64,000 nucleotides of DNA from Methylobacterium sp. UNC378MF (GCF_900103195.1 NZ_FMWU01000019.1:62001-126000), one strand, 5' to 3'; positions 18,930 to 28,109 are shown, counted from the stretch's first letter. A program made the numbers and translations. The notes: generated by a model from the sequence alone, not told the origin.

Positions 18930-19940
18930 ATGCAGATTCCCATCAAGCGTTCCCTGGAGCGCGTGCCCGGCGGCCTGATGGTGGTGCCGCTGTTCCTCGG
19001 CGCGATCCTCCACACGCTCTTTCCCAACACGGCGACGTTCTTCGGCTCGTTCACCGGTGCGCTCTTCAACGGGGCCCTGCCGATCCTGGCGGTGTTCTTC
19101 GTCTGCATGGGCGCGGGCATCGATTTCCGCGCTACCCCGGCGATCGCCCGCAAGGGCGGCGTTCTGCTGGCCGCCAAGGTCGGCATCGCGGCGCTCATGG
19201 GCGTGGTGTTCGGCCATGTCCTCGGCGAGGCGCCGGTGGTCGGGGGCGCCTTCGCGGGAATCTCGACGCTGGCGATCGTCGCCGCGATGAACGACACCAA
19301 TGGCGGGCTCTACCTCGCCCTGATGGGCCAGTTCGGCCGCCCGAAGGATGCGGGCGCCTACGCGATCATGAGCCTCGAATCCGGGCCGTTCCTCACCATG
19401 GTCACCCTCGGGCTGGCGGGCCTGTCCGCCTTCCCGTGGCCGACGCTGGTGGGCAGCATCCTGCCGCTGGTGATCGGGATGATCCTGGGCAACCTCGACC
19501 GCGACATGCGCGCCTTCCTGTCGGGGGCGGCGCCGGTGATGATCCCGTTCTTCGCGTTCGCCCTCGGCTTCGGGCTCGACCTCGCCAAGATCTGGCAGGC
19601 GGGCCTGCTCGGCATCGGCCTCGGCGTGGCGGTGGTGGCGGTCACGGGGGCGGCCCTGTTCGTCGCCGACCGGCTCACCGGAGGCAATGGCGTCGCCGGG
19701 GTCGCGGCGGCCTCCACCGCGGGCAACGCCGCCGCCGTGCCGGCGATCATCGCGGCCGCCAATCCGGCCTACGCGGAGGCTGCCGGTCCCGCCACCGTGC
19801 TGGTGGCGGCGAGCGTGGTGGTCACGGCGCTGCTCGTGCCGCTCCTGACCGCCTTCGTGGCGGCGCGCGTCGGTTCGGACGCAGACGGGCTGGAGCCGGG
19901 GCACGAGCCGGTCCCGCCGCCCGCGCCGAGCGCGCCCTGA
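18930..19940 (+). CDS. kdgT: 2-keto-3-deoxygluconate permease family transporter (KdgT-like)
   Basis: The 336-residue protein has about ten hydrophobic helices. It carries KdgT landmarks: IPIKRSLERVPGGLMVVPLF at the start, then FFVCMGAGIDFR, IVAAMNDTNGGLYLALMGQF, AYAIMSLESGPFLTM and STAGNAAAVPA. KdgT is a proton symporter for 2-keto-3-deoxygluconate. Here it faces a DUF1537 kinase/PdxA2 operon through a GntR gene, so it probably imports a four-carbon acid sugar instead. The ATG at 18930 follows GGGAGGG. A long in-frame upstream extension has no helix and was rejected. Confidence 0.9.
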   Translation: MQIPIKRSLERVPGGLMVVPLFLGAILHTLFPNTATFFGSFTGALFNGALPILAVFFVCMGAGIDFRATPAIARKGGVLLAAKVGIAALMGVVFGHVLGEAPVVGGAFAGISTLAIVAAMNDTNGGLYLALMGQFGRPKDAGAYAIMSLESGPFLTMVTLGLAGLSAFPWPTLVGSILPLVIGMILGNLDRDMRAFLSGAAPVMIPFFAFALGFGLDLAKIWQAGLLGIGLGVAVVAVTGAALFVADRLTGGNGVAGVAAASTAGNAAAVPAIIAAANPAYAEAAGPATVLVAASVVVTALLVPLLTAFVAARVGSDADGLEPGHEPVPPPAPSAP

Positions 19941-20063
19941 GGCGAATCCCGCGGCGCACCGCGTGCCGGCCGCGACCGGCGGCAACCGAAGGGCCCGAGT
20001 CCGGTTGTCCCTTCGAAGAGCCCGGTATGGCCGCGGCTCACGGCGAACCGGAGCGGGCACAGC

Positions 20064-20234
20064 ATGTCCACCGAATTCAGGGGCAAGACGCATATCGACA
20101 TCTACGACCGTCCCACCCGCGAGGAATGGGCGCAGCGTTTCGGCGTCAGCGAGGAGAGGCTGCGCAAGGCGGTGACCATGGTCGGGAGCCGGATCACGAG
20201 CGTGGCCGCCTATCTCGACAAGCCGGCCTCCTGA
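20064..20234 (+). CDS. DUF3606 small protein
   Basis: The 56-residue product matches the short DUF3606 family. It has a charged start, then a HIDIYDRPTREEWAQRFGVS helix pair and RLRKAVTMVGSRITSVAAYL at the end. The function is unknown; such genes are numerous in Rhizobiales and often stress-induced. The ATG at 20064 is preceded by GGAGCGG at normal spacing. It lies 13 bases before the DUF2934 gene, so the two are probably cotranscribed. Confidence 0.75.
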   Translation: MSTEFRGKTHIDIYDRPTREEWAQRFGVSEERLRKAVTMVGSRITSVAAYLDKPAS

Positions 20235-20247
20235 GATCGGCCGCGTC

Positions 20248-20547
20248 ATGGACGTGCCCCCTGATTTCCGTCCGCCTCCGGATCTTCCGGCGGCGGGGAC
20301 GACGCTGCCCGAACCCGCGACCGGTCCCGACGAGGCTGCGCCTCAGCCTCCGGCCCCGTCGCCCGATGCCATCACGTTCGAGCAGATCCGCGAGCGGGCC
20401 TACGAACTCTGGGAGCGCAACCACCGGCCCGAGGGCTTCGAGATCGAGTTCTGGCTTCTGGCCGAGCGGGAACTGCGCAAGGAGCGCGATCGCCGGAAGG
20501 CCGGCGAGGCACCGACAGCCCCGAGATCCGATGCGCAGCCGACCTGA
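20248..20547 (+). CDS. DUF2934 domain protein
   Basis: The 99-residue product has a Pro-rich disordered N-terminal 40 residues followed by the DUF2934 helix pair (about 43-80). The pair is recognised by IRERAYELWERNHRPEG and FWLLAERELRKE. The function is unknown. It is adjacent to the DUF3606 gene; both families recur together as small stress-linked genes in this order of bacteria. Confidence 0.78.
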   Translation: MDVPPDFRPPPDLPAAGTTLPEPATGPDEAAPQPPAPSPDAITFEQIRERAYELWERNHRPEGFEIEFWLLAERELRKERDRRKAGEAPTAPRSDAQPT

Positions 20548-20846
20548 CGAGGTCCGGTCGGAGCGCGCATCCTGACGGTGCCCGAGGGGGCGTGCTCACG
20601 GCTCGTCCCGGCACGCCGTCGGCCGCTGCTGCCGCCCGCGCACCGCGACGAATCTCCGGCTGCAAGCCTTCCGTGAAGGCTTCGCCCGGCGCTCAGGCGC
20701 GGCGCCGTGCGGCAGGAACCCGCATTCGGCACGCCCTCCAGGCCCGGGATGGCACACGGGTTGCTGGCTCTGCAGGCCGACGAGCCCGCCCTTGGTGTAA
20801 GGCCTACGGCTTCGCAGGCAGGCCTGCCGTCGGAGCCGCTGAGTCC
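20548..20846. other. Gap before uraD, no gene seen
   Basis: About 300 bases with GC-rich inverted segments such as CCTTCCGTGAAGG and paired CTGCAGGC/GCCTGC words. The in-frame extension of uraD through it lacks family similarity. I see no clear promoter. Confidence 0.35.
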
Positions 20847-21356
20847 ATGACCGATCTCGCCACCCTCAACCGCATGGACGCGCCGGCCTTCGAAGCGCTC
20901 CTCGGTCCCGTCTTCGAGCACGCGCCCTGGGTGGCACGGGGCGCCTGGGCCCGGCGCCCCTTCACCGGGATTGCGGATCTGCACGCCGCGATGATGGCGG
21001 TGCTGCGCGCCGCGCCCGCCGAGACCCGCCGCGCCTTCCTCAACGGTCACCCGGAGCTCGCCGGGCCGGAGGCACGCGCCCGAACTCTCACCGCGGATTC
21101 GGCGAGCGAGCAGGGAAGCGCCGGCCTCGACCGCATGGAGGCGGCCGACGCCGCGGCGTTCGACCGCCTGAACGCCGCCTATCGCGCGCGCTTCGGCTTC
21201 CCCTTCATCATCGCGGTGCGGGGCCGGGGACGGGCCGAGATCCGGTCCGTCTTCGAGGCCCGGCTCGGACAGGATCCGGAGGCCGAGGAGGCGACCGCGC
21301 TGGGCGAGGTCGCCCAGATCACCCGGATGCGCCTGGAGCGCCTGATCACGCCGTGA
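20847..21356 (+). CDS. uraD: OHCU decarboxylase (UraD-like)
   Basis: The enzyme decarboxylates 2-oxo-4-hydroxy-4-carboxy-5-ureidoimidazoline to S-allantoin in uric-acid catabolism. The 169-residue product has catalytic His68 and Glu70 in NGHPELAG, the SEQGSAGL segment and the closing FPFIIAVRGRG strand. The ATG at 20847 fits the family N terminus. No other purine-catabolism gene is near; such isolation occurs, but UraD usually clusters with uraH or allantoinase genes. Confidence 0.88.
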   Translation: MTDLATLNRMDAPAFEALLGPVFEHAPWVARGAWARRPFTGIADLHAAMMAVLRAAPAETRRAFLNGHPELAGPEARARTLTADSASEQGSAGLDRMEAADAAAFDRLNAAYRARFGFPFIIAVRGRGRAEIRSVFEARLGQDPEAEEATALGEVAQITRMRLERLITP

Positions 21357-21393
21357 GACGGCGCCGCGCGGCTTTGCCGGAGCCGGCCGGGCC

Positions 21394-22638
21394 TCAGGCC
21401 TCGATCGCCGCCCTGGCTTCCTTCACAGCCGCCTCGAAGGCGACGAACGCCGTGGTCGCCGAATCCCAGGCCTGGCTGCGCACGTGGCGGACCAGGGCCG
21501 CCGCCTGTTCGCGGGCCTGGGTCAGGGGCTTCTCGATGGCGGCCGGCCGCGTCGCGTCGGCGGGGATCCCCTCCGGCGGCGTGTCCGTGGACCGCATGCC
21601 GACCAGGGTCGCCGCGATGGCGCGGCGCCAGGCGGCGCAATCCGCCGCCAGGCGGATCACCCGCTCATCCGCCGAGGCGCCGGCCTGACGGTCGAGCAGG
21701 GTGCGGCCGAGATCCTCGATCCGTCCGAGCTGCGCGAGGGCGTCGCCGATCTCCCGGCGCGCCTTGTCGGTGCCTTCCGCGATGCGGCTGACATTCTGGG
21801 CGATGTCGCCGGTGGCCTGCATCTGCTGGCCGAGGATCTCCGAAGCCTCGCGCATCTGCGCCGCGACATTGGCCACGGCGCCGCTCTCCGCCTCGACGCG
21901 GGCATTGGCCCGCACCATCGCGGCCGCGCCCGCCTCGACCGCGCCGCGGCTGCGCGTCACCGCGGCCTGCATCGCCGCCATCTCCTCGCGCAGGCCGCTG
22001 ACCCGGGCCCGGATCTCGTCGGTCGCCTTGGCGGTCTGCGCCGAGAGCGTCTTCACCTCGGCGGCGACCACCGCGAAGCCGCGTCCGGCCTCGCCGGCCC
22101 GCGCCGCCTCGATCGTGGCATTGAGCGCCAGCAGGTTGGTCTGGGCCGAGATCGCCGCGATGGTGCCGGCCATCTCCTCGATGCGCAGGGCGGCGGTCGA
22201 GAAGCTGTCGAGCCGGCTTCCGATTTCCTCGGTGCCCTCCTCGATCCCGCGCATGCCGGCGGTGGCGCGGTGGAGGTCGCCCACGCAGGTGGCGATGCCG
22301 GCCCGGGCCGTCTCGGCGGTCTCGGCCGCCGAGGAGGAGCGGGCGGCGATCTCACCCGTGGTCGCCGCGAGTTCCTCGCTGGCCGCCGCGATGAGACGGG
22401 CCTGCTCGGCGGTCCCGGAGGCGTCGTGGGTCATCCAGCCGATCGAGGTGCCGGCATCGGACGCCGAAGCGGACAGGCGCGCCAGGAGGGACAGCCACTC
22501 TCGATCGAAGGCCGGCTCTGCGGCGGGATTCGGCGCCGGAGCGACTGGAACCGCCACCGCCGCCTCAACGGGCGCGGTCGCCGACACCGGGATTGCAAGC
22601 GCGTCAGGGGTCTGACGCTGCCGGCGCAAACTGAACAT
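21394..22638 (-). CDS. Soluble methyl-accepting chemotaxis-type receptor
   Basis: The 414-residue product has no transmembrane helix. After a disordered N-terminal 45 residues comes a helical receptor domain whose signalling hairpin tip is ISAQTNLLALNATIEAARAG followed by EAGRGFAVVA (about 163-192). This is the CheA/CheW-binding site. A helical C-terminal region of about 80 residues follows the hairpin and could be a ligand-binding module of unknown class; I see no convincing CZB zinc motif. It probably acts in a cytoplasmic chemosensory array. Confidence 0.88.
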   Translation of the reverse strand: MFSLRRQRQTPDALAIPVSATAPVEAAVAVPVAPAPNPAAEPAFDREWLSLLARLSASASDAGTSIGWMTHDASGTAEQARLIAAASEELAATTGEIAARSSSAAETAETARAGIATCVGDLHRATAGMRGIEEGTEEIGSRLDSFSTAALRIEEMAGTIAAISAQTNLLALNATIEAARAGEAGRGFAVVAAEVKTLSAQTAKATDEIRARVSGLREEMAAMQAAVTRSRGAVEAGAAAMVRANARVEAESGAVANVAAQMREASEILGQQMQATGDIAQNVSRIAEGTDKARREIGDALAQLGRIEDLGRTLLDRQAGASADERVIRLAADCAAWRRAIAATLVGMRSTDTPPEGIPADATRPAAIEKPLTQAREQAAALVRHVRSQAWDSATTAFVAFEAAVKEARAAIEA

Positions 22639-22683
22639 GCGGGCCTCTCCGACATCTTAATCGGCCGGCATGGTCACACAGAA

Positions 22684-22749
22684 CCTTCAACCAAAGGTGA
22701 AGGCTAGACTAGTCTCTCAAAGACCCTTGCACCGCATTGGTGCGGTGCA
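22684..22749. terminator. Hairpins between the receptor gene and rne
   Basis: TGCACCGCA-TTGG-TGCGGTGCA at 22728-22749 is a perfect 9-bp stem with a 4-base loop. A second smaller palindrome, CCTTCAACC/GGTGAAGG, lies at 22684-22703. They lie downstream of rne and upstream of the receptor gene. They could end rne transcripts or act in the receptor leader. Confidence 0.4.
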
Positions 22750-22768
22750 GCGCGTTCTCTGCGAGAAG

Positions 22769-22804
22769 TTGCGCCCCCGGATAGCGATCTATCAGGGGGC
22801 GCAA
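22769..22804 (-). terminator. Terminator hairpin downstream of rne
   Basis: TTGCGCCCCC (22769-22778) and GGGGGCGCAA (22795-22804) form a perfect 10-bp stem around a 16-base loop. It begins five bases past the rne stop. There is no long T run, as is usual in GC-rich genomes. Confidence 0.6.
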
Positions 22805-22808
22805 TGCT

Positions 22809-25800
22809 TTATTCTCCGGTCAGAGCCGCCTTGGTGCGCGACCACCAGCCCGCGCGCTTGGGCCGGTCCGGATCGGTGGGCGGCGTCAGCACGATCGCCA
22901 CGGGCTCGGGGACCGGTTCGGCGGGCGCAGCCTCGGGCGGCGCGGCGGAAGCCTGCGCGCCTGCGCTCTCCCGATCGGCCGGCGCCGGGGTCTCGGCCGG
23001 GGCCACCGGCAGGTCCACCGCCGTCTCGGTGCCGCCCGAGGCCGGGGCGGCCTCGGCTGCCTCGACCGCCTCGGCCACCGCCTGAGCGCTCACCGGCTCC
23101 TCCGCCGAGAGGGCGACGGCATCGCCCGCCGCCTCGGGCGCCTCGTCCTTCTCGGCGCCGTCGCGCGACCGGCCCTCGCTGCGTCCACGCCCACCCCGGC
23201 GTCCGCGACGACGGCGGCGCCCGCCCTCATCGTCGGTGCGGGACGCCTCGTCGGCACCCGCCACGGTCTCGTCGGCTTCCCCGGCTTCCGCCGCGACGGC
23301 CTCGACCGGTGCCTCGGTGCCGGCCGGCTGCTCGCCGTCCCACGCCTCGCCCCGGCCGGTCTCGTCCGAGCTGTCCCGGCCGTCGTCCTGGCCGTCCTCC
23401 TGGCCGTCGTCCTGGCGCTCGTCGTCGCCGCGCTCCTCCTCGGAGCGGCCATCCTCGGAACGGCCCTCCTGTCGGCCGCCCCGGCGGCGACGGCGGCGGC
23501 GGCGGCGGCGGCCGTCGCCGTCCTCGCGCGGCCCGTCCTCGCGGGCCTCGGCGCGGCCCTCGTCGGCCTCGCCCTCGGATTCCGTCTCGGCCTCGGCCTC
23601 GTCGGCCTCCTCGTCCTCGTCCTCGAACTCGGTGGTCGGCGAGATCGCCTGGGCGCGCACGCCCGTCACCGGACCCTCTGCCCGCTGGGCCGGCTCGCCG
23701 CGGTCGAGCTGGAACGCGGCGGTGGCGGCCAGCCGCTCGTCGGCCGCGATCGTGATCGTCACGCCGAAGCGCAGCTCCAGCTCGCGCAGGTGCCCGCGCT
23801 TCTGGTTGAGGATGTAGAGGGCGACCTCTGTGCGGGTGCGCAGGACGAGGTTGTGGGAGGCCGACTTGAGCAGCGCCTCCTCGATGGAGCGCAGGATGTG
23901 CAGGGCCACCGACGCGGTGGCGCGCACGAAGCCCGAGCCGCCGCAATGGGCGCAGGGGATCGAGGAGGATTCGAGCACGCCGGTGCGGATGCGCTGGCGG
24001 CTCATCTCCATCAGGCCGAAGGGCGAGATCCGGCCCACCTGGATGCGGGCGCGGTCGTTCTTCAGGCACTCGTTGAGCTTCTTCTCGACGGCGCGGTTGT
24101 TCCGCTTCTCCTCCATGTCGATGAAGTCGATGACGATCAGGCCCGCGAGGTCGCGCAGGCGCAGCTGCCGGGCGACCTCCTCGGCGGCCTCCAGGTTCGT
24201 CTTGAGGGCCGTGTCCTCGATATCGTGCTCGCGGGTGGCGCGGCCCGAGTTCACGTCGATCGAGACGAGCGCCTCGGTCGGGTTGATCACGAGGTAGCCG
24301 CCGGACTTCAGCGAGACGTGGCTGGAGAACATCGCGTCGAGCTGCTGCTCGACCCCGAAACGGGCGAAGATCGGCGTCGGGTCGCGGTACGGCTTCACGA
24401 CCTTGGACTGGCCGGGCATCAGCATCCGCATGAAGTCCTTGGCCTCGCGGTAGGCGTCCTCGCCGGCGACCAGAACCTCGTCCAGATCCTTGTTGTAGAG
24501 GTCGCGGATGGCGCGCTTGATCAGCGAGCCCTCCTCGTAGACCAGAGCGGGGGCCATCGAGGTCAGCGTCAGCTCGCGGACCGATTCCCAGAGCCGCATC
24601 AGGTACTCGAAGTCGCGGGCGATCTCGGGCTTGGAGCGCGAGGCGCCGGCGGTGCGCAGGATGACGCCCATCCCCTCGGGCACCTCCAGGTCCTGCACGA
24701 CCTCCTTGAGGCGCTTGCGGTCGGCCGCCGAGGTGATCTTGCGGGAGATGCCGCCGCCCCGGCCCGTGTTGGGCATCAGCACCGAGTAGCGGCCGGCGAG
24801 CGACAGGTAGGTGGTGAGCGCCGCGCCCTTCGTGCCGCGCTCCTCCTTGACCACCTGCACCAGGATGATCTGGCGGCGCTTGATCACCTCCTGGATCTTG
24901 TACTGGCGGCGGTAGTGGCGGGGCCGCTCGGGAATCTCGGCCAGCGCGTCGCCGTTGCCGCCGACCTGGGCGATCTTGGGCTCGGCGTCGGGGTCGTCGG
25001 AATCCTCGTCCGACTCATCCTCATCCTCATCCTCGTCGGACTCGTCCTCGTCGTCCTCCGACTCGTCCTCATCCTCATCGTCGTCGGATTCCTCGTCGTC
25101 CTCGTCGGACGCCTCATCCGCCTCGTCGTCGACCGGCTCGGCGGTCTCCTCCGCGAAGGTCCCGGCCGGCGCGTCGGCGACGGTCAGCGCCTCCGCCACG
25201 GCGATGCGGGCCTCGGGCTCGACCGGCGCGTCCTGATCGGTGGCGTCCTCCTCGGAGGCGACGGGCTCGTCGGCCACCGGTGCGCCCCTGTCGGCCGCCT
25301 GCCCCTCGGCGGGGGCGGCCTCGAACGGCGCCTCGGCCGCGGGCTCGGCGGCCTGTGCCGGCTCGTCATGGAAAGCGGCGATGTCGCCGGCGGCGGTCTC
25401 GGAGGCGAGGGCCTCCCGCACGGCCTCGGGGTTCTCGGCGAGGGTATCGGGCTCGACGGCCGGGTCGATCCCCGCTTCCGTCCGGATCTCGGCGTGATCC
25501 TCGGCCAGATCTTCGGTTCGGGACACCTCGTGCCCGTCCTCGGCGCTCACGGTCTCGTCGGCGCCGCGGGCCCGGGCCTCGGCGCGGCGGCCGCGGGAGC
25601 GGCGCGGCGACCGGCGGCGGCGCTCCTCGCGATCGCGGTGCTCCTCGGCGTCGCGGGCCTCCTCCTCGAGGAGCGCCTGCCGGTCGGCGAGCGGGATCTG
25701 GTAATAGTCGGGGTGGATCTCGTTGAAGGCCAGGAAGCCGTGGCGGTTGCCGCCATACTCGACGAACGCCGCCTGGAGCGACGGCTCCACGCGGGTGACC

Positions 25801-25937
25801 TTGGCGAGATAGATGTTGCCACGCAGCTGACGCCGGTTGGCGGCCTCGAAGTCGAACTCCTCGACCCTAGACCCGTGGACCGTGACGACCCGGGTCTCCT
25901 CCGGGTGCATCGCGTCGATCAGCATTTTGTTGGCCAT
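22809..25937 (-). CDS. rne: Ribonuclease E
   Basis: This essential endoribonuclease is the scaffold of the RNA degradosome. The 1042-residue product has an S1 domain split by an insert (about 91-345) that ends in a Asp/Glu/Ser run. The catalytic domain follows, with Asp561 in DVNSGR, Asp605 in VIDFIDM, and the Zn-link CAHC (662-665). The C-terminal 300 residues are disordered, with an Arg block (RRRRRRRRGG type) likely for RNA binding and Glu/Asp-rich tracts. The S1 insert is a known alphaproteobacterial feature. The start, MANKMLIDAMHPEETRVV, is canonical. Confidence 0.97.
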   Translation of the reverse strand: MANKMLIDAMHPEETRVVTVHGSRVEEFDFEAANRRQLRGNIYLAKVTRVEPSLQAAFVEYGGNRHGFLAFNEIHPDYYQIPLADRQALLEEEARDAEEHRDREERRRRSPRRSRGRRAEARARGADETVSAEDGHEVSRTEDLAEDHAEIRTEAGIDPAVEPDTLAENPEAVREALASETAAGDIAAFHDEPAQAAEPAAEAPFEAAPAEGQAADRGAPVADEPVASEEDATDQDAPVEPEARIAVAEALTVADAPAGTFAEETAEPVDDEADEASDEDDEESDDDEDEDESEDDEDESDEDEDEDESDEDSDDPDAEPKIAQVGGNGDALAEIPERPRHYRRQYKIQEVIKRRQIILVQVVKEERGTKGAALTTYLSLAGRYSVLMPNTGRGGGISRKITSAADRKRLKEVVQDLEVPEGMGVILRTAGASRSKPEIARDFEYLMRLWESVRELTLTSMAPALVYEEGSLIKRAIRDLYNKDLDEVLVAGEDAYREAKDFMRMLMPGQSKVVKPYRDPTPIFARFGVEQQLDAMFSSHVSLKSGGYLVINPTEALVSIDVNSGRATREHDIEDTALKTNLEAAEEVARQLRLRDLAGLIVIDFIDMEEKRNNRAVEKKLNECLKNDRARIQVGRISPFGLMEMSRQRIRTGVLESSSIPCAHCGGSGFVRATASVALHILRSIEEALLKSASHNLVLRTRTEVALYILNQKRGHLRELELRFGVTITIAADERLAATAAFQLDRGEPAQRAEGPVTGVRAQAISPTTEFEDEDEEADEAEAETESEGEADEGRAEAREDGPREDGDGRRRRRRRRRRGGRQEGRSEDGRSEEERGDDERQDDGQEDGQDDGRDSSDETGRGEAWDGEQPAGTEAPVEAVAAEAGEADETVAGADEASRTDDEGGRRRRRGRRGGRGRSEGRSRDGAEKDEAPEAAGDAVALSAEEPVSAQAVAEAVEAAEAAPASGGTETAVDLPVAPAETPAPADRESAGAQASAAPPEAAPAEPVPEPVAIVLTPPTDPDRPKRAGWWSRTKAALTGE

Positions 25938-26432
25938 GTCGGACTCTCGGCATGGCGGCCGACGTCGTTCTCCGTGCCCGTGGTCCCGGCGGCGCCTCGC
26001 CCGACGTCAAACCTGTCGGGTGGGGTGCCGGCCTCGTCGCCGAGGCGGATGGGTTCGAGGGGAAATTGCCGTCAACCGCCGTTCGGCGCCCTGGGCGCCT
26101 GGGGTTGAAACAGGCCGGGAGGAGGGACGGACCGGTGCGACGCGCCTCTTGCGCCTCCGGGGCACGCGCAGCGCTATGCTGGGCCGTGCGTCCGTCCATC
26201 GTGGTCCCGACCTCGCGAAACAATCTCGGCCGGATGGGGACCGGCCGTGAATTCTGGGGTGCGGCGGAGAAGCTCCGCCGCGTCGTGCGACACCTGCCCG
26301 ATCGCGGGCGACACCCGTCGCCGCCAAGCGGACCGACTGGGCCCACCGCGACACCGCGACCGTTTTCGCAAGGAATTCGGTCGCGTCCGCGGGCCGTTGC
26401 GGCGACCGGCGGGACCGGAGAGGGTCCTCATC
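25938..26432 (-). other. Probable long 5' leader of rne
   Basis: About 490 bases precede the rne ATG without a supportable gene; the frames here are basic shadows. Long rne leaders are known in E. coli, where RNase E cuts its own leader for feedback control. If the promoter at 26433-26460 is real, the whole stretch is transcribed leader. I did not fold it. Confidence 0.4.
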
Positions 26433-26460
26433 ATTACAGACGGCTGCGCGGATTTGGCAA
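26433..26460 (-). promoter_or_regulatory. Candidate sigma-70 promoter for rne
   Basis: Reading leftward, TTGCCA (26460-26455) and TGTAAT (26438-26433) are separated by 16 bases and point toward rne. The local sequence is poorer in GC than its surroundings. It is a visual match only. Confidence 0.35.
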
Positions 26461-26569
26461 GGGTCAAGCGTGAATAGATGTCACGGGGCTGTCACGGCGC
26501 GCGGTCCTTTTGCGCCGAACGCAGCGATTCCATGCCCGGCAGGTTCGGATCGGCTGTCCGATCCACGCC

Positions 26570-26684
26570 TTCATCCCGAGGTGCGGGAGGCGCAGCGCAG
26601 GCCCCGCAGGAGCCCTCCGGCCGGCCGCGCGATCCCTGGAGCCCGCCTTCGAGACCCGCTGACGCGGGCCCCTCAGGATGAGGG
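26570..26684. repeat. Interspersed palindromic repeat, family B
   Basis: The element opens with TTCATCCCGAGGTGC and closes with GCCCCTCAGGATGAGGG, roughly its reverse complement. In between it contains GGAGCCCTCC and GCGCGATCCCTGGAG. The same internal words, in the same order, occur at 34251-34370 and in part at 12255-12300. It occupies the gap between the rne promoter region and glcF. Confidence 0.65.
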
Positions 26685-26772
26685 GGCGGGTGGGATCACC
26701 CGGTCATCCTGTCCGGAGAGCGCTGTCGCGCATCGTGCATGTTCGTGGCGAGCGCTCGACCGACGGCATCCG

Positions 26773-28101
26773 TCACTCCGCCGCCTCCAGCCGCGGCGCC
26801 ACCCCGGCGAGCGCCGCGGGTTTCGGGCCGCCGGTCGCCCAGTCGAGCAGCTCGACCGTGTGGACGATCGGGATGCCGGTGCCCTTCCCGATCTGCGTCG
26901 CGCAGCCGATATTGCCGGTGGCGATCACGTCGGGGCGCACGCGCTCGATATTGGCGACCTTCCGGGCGCGCAGCTTCAGCGCCAGTTCCGGCTGCAGGAT
27001 GTTGTAGGTCCCCGCCGAGCCGCAGCAGATATGGCCCTCGGGCACGTCCTTCACGGTAAAGCCCGCGCGCTTGAGCAGCGTCTTCGGCTCGGTGCGGATG
27101 CCCTGGCCGTGCTGCATCGAGCAGGCCGAGTGGTAGGCCACCACGAGATCGCTCTCGGCAACCGGCGCGAGGTCGAGCTGGGCGACGTACTCGGTGACGT
27201 CCTTGGCCAGGCTCGAGACCCGCCGCGCCTTCTCGGCATAGGCCGGGTCGTCGCGGAACATGAAGCCGTAATCCTTGATGGTCGTGCCGCAGCCCGAGGC
27301 CGTGACCAGGATCGCGTCGAGGCCCTTGGCGATCTCCGCATCCCAGGCGTCGATCGTCTGCTTGGCGTGGGCGTGGGCGGAATCCTCCTTGCCCATGTGG
27401 TGGGTCAGCGCCCCGCAGCAGCCCTCCGCGGCGTGGACCACCTCGATGCCGTGCCGGTTGAGCAGCCGGATCGCGGCGGCGTTGAAGTCCGGCCGCAGCA
27501 CGCTCTGGGCGCAGCCGCGCAGCAGGGCGACGCGCTTGACGGCCTGTCCGCCGGCCGGCGGGAACCGGCCCGGCCGGTTGGTCGGCTCGCGGGGCGGCAT
27601 CCCGGCGGGGGCGAGGTCGAGCATGGCGGCGAGGCGGTTGCCGACCCGCGGCAGCCGCGCCACCAGCCCCCGGAACGGCGCGCCGAGCTTGGCGGCGGTG
27701 AGCGCGAGGCGGAAGCGGTTCGGGTAAGGCAGGACCTGGGCGAGCACGGCACGCAGGAACCGGTCGCCGGCCGGCCGCGCGTAGGTCGCCTCGATATGAG
27801 CCCGGGCATGGTCGACGAGGTGCATGTAATGCACCCCCGACGGGCAGGTGGTCATGCAGGACAGGCAGGAGAGGCAGCGGTCGACATGCTTGACCACCTC
27901 CGGCGAGGCCGGCTTGCCGCCCTCCAGCATGTCCTTGATCAGGTAGATCCGGCCCCGCGGGGAATCGAGCTCGTCGCCGAGCAGCAGGTAAGTCGGACAG
28001 GTCGCCGTGCAGAAGCCGCAATGCACGCAGGTCCGCAGGATCTTTTCCGAGGCCGCCATGGCGGGATCGGCGAGCTGGGCGGGGGCGAAATTGGTCTGCA
28101 C
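26773..28101 (-). CDS. glcF: Glycolate oxidase iron-sulfur subunit GlcF
   Basis: GlcF transfers electrons from the flavin subunits of glycolate oxidase (glycolate to glyoxylate). The 442-residue product has two ferredoxin-type clusters, Cys25/28/31/35 (CVHCGFCTATC) and Cys76/79/82/86 (CLSCLSCMTTC). The C-terminal half holds two CCG modules (GCCGALTHH, ICCGSAGTY). The start is a GTG at 28101 with GAAGAG upstream. It lies about 150 bases after glcE with a repeat-like stretch between. Glycolate oxidation is relevant to C2 and glyoxylate metabolism in methylotrophs. Confidence 0.93.
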   Translation of the reverse strand: MQTNFAPAQLADPAMAASEKILRTCVHCGFCTATCPTYLLLGDELDSPRGRIYLIKDMLEGGKPASPEVVKHVDRCLSCLSCMTTCPSGVHYMHLVDHARAHIEATYARPAGDRFLRAVLAQVLPYPNRFRLALTAAKLGAPFRGLVARLPRVGNRLAAMLDLAPAGMPPREPTNRPGRFPPAGGQAVKRVALLRGCAQSVLRPDFNAAAIRLLNRHGIEVVHAAEGCCGALTHHMGKEDSAHAHAKQTIDAWDAEIAKGLDAILVTASGCGTTIKDYGFMFRDDPAYAEKARRVSSLAKDVTEYVAQLDLAPVAESDLVVAYHSACSMQHGQGIRTEPKTLLKRAGFTVKDVPEGHICCGSAGTYNILQPELALKLRARKVANIERVRPDVIATGNIGCATQIGKGTGIPIVHTVELLDWATGGPKPAALAGVAPRLEAAE

Positions 28102-28109
28102 GGTCTCTT

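Noticed and set aside
24955..25236. Ser-rich + strand frame
   Set aside because: It is the complement of the Asp/Glu run in RNase E.
23790..26108. A 772-residue + strand frame opposite rne
   Set aside because: It mirrors the RNase E reading frame, and the Leu/Val-rich run arises from the complement of the acidic codons.
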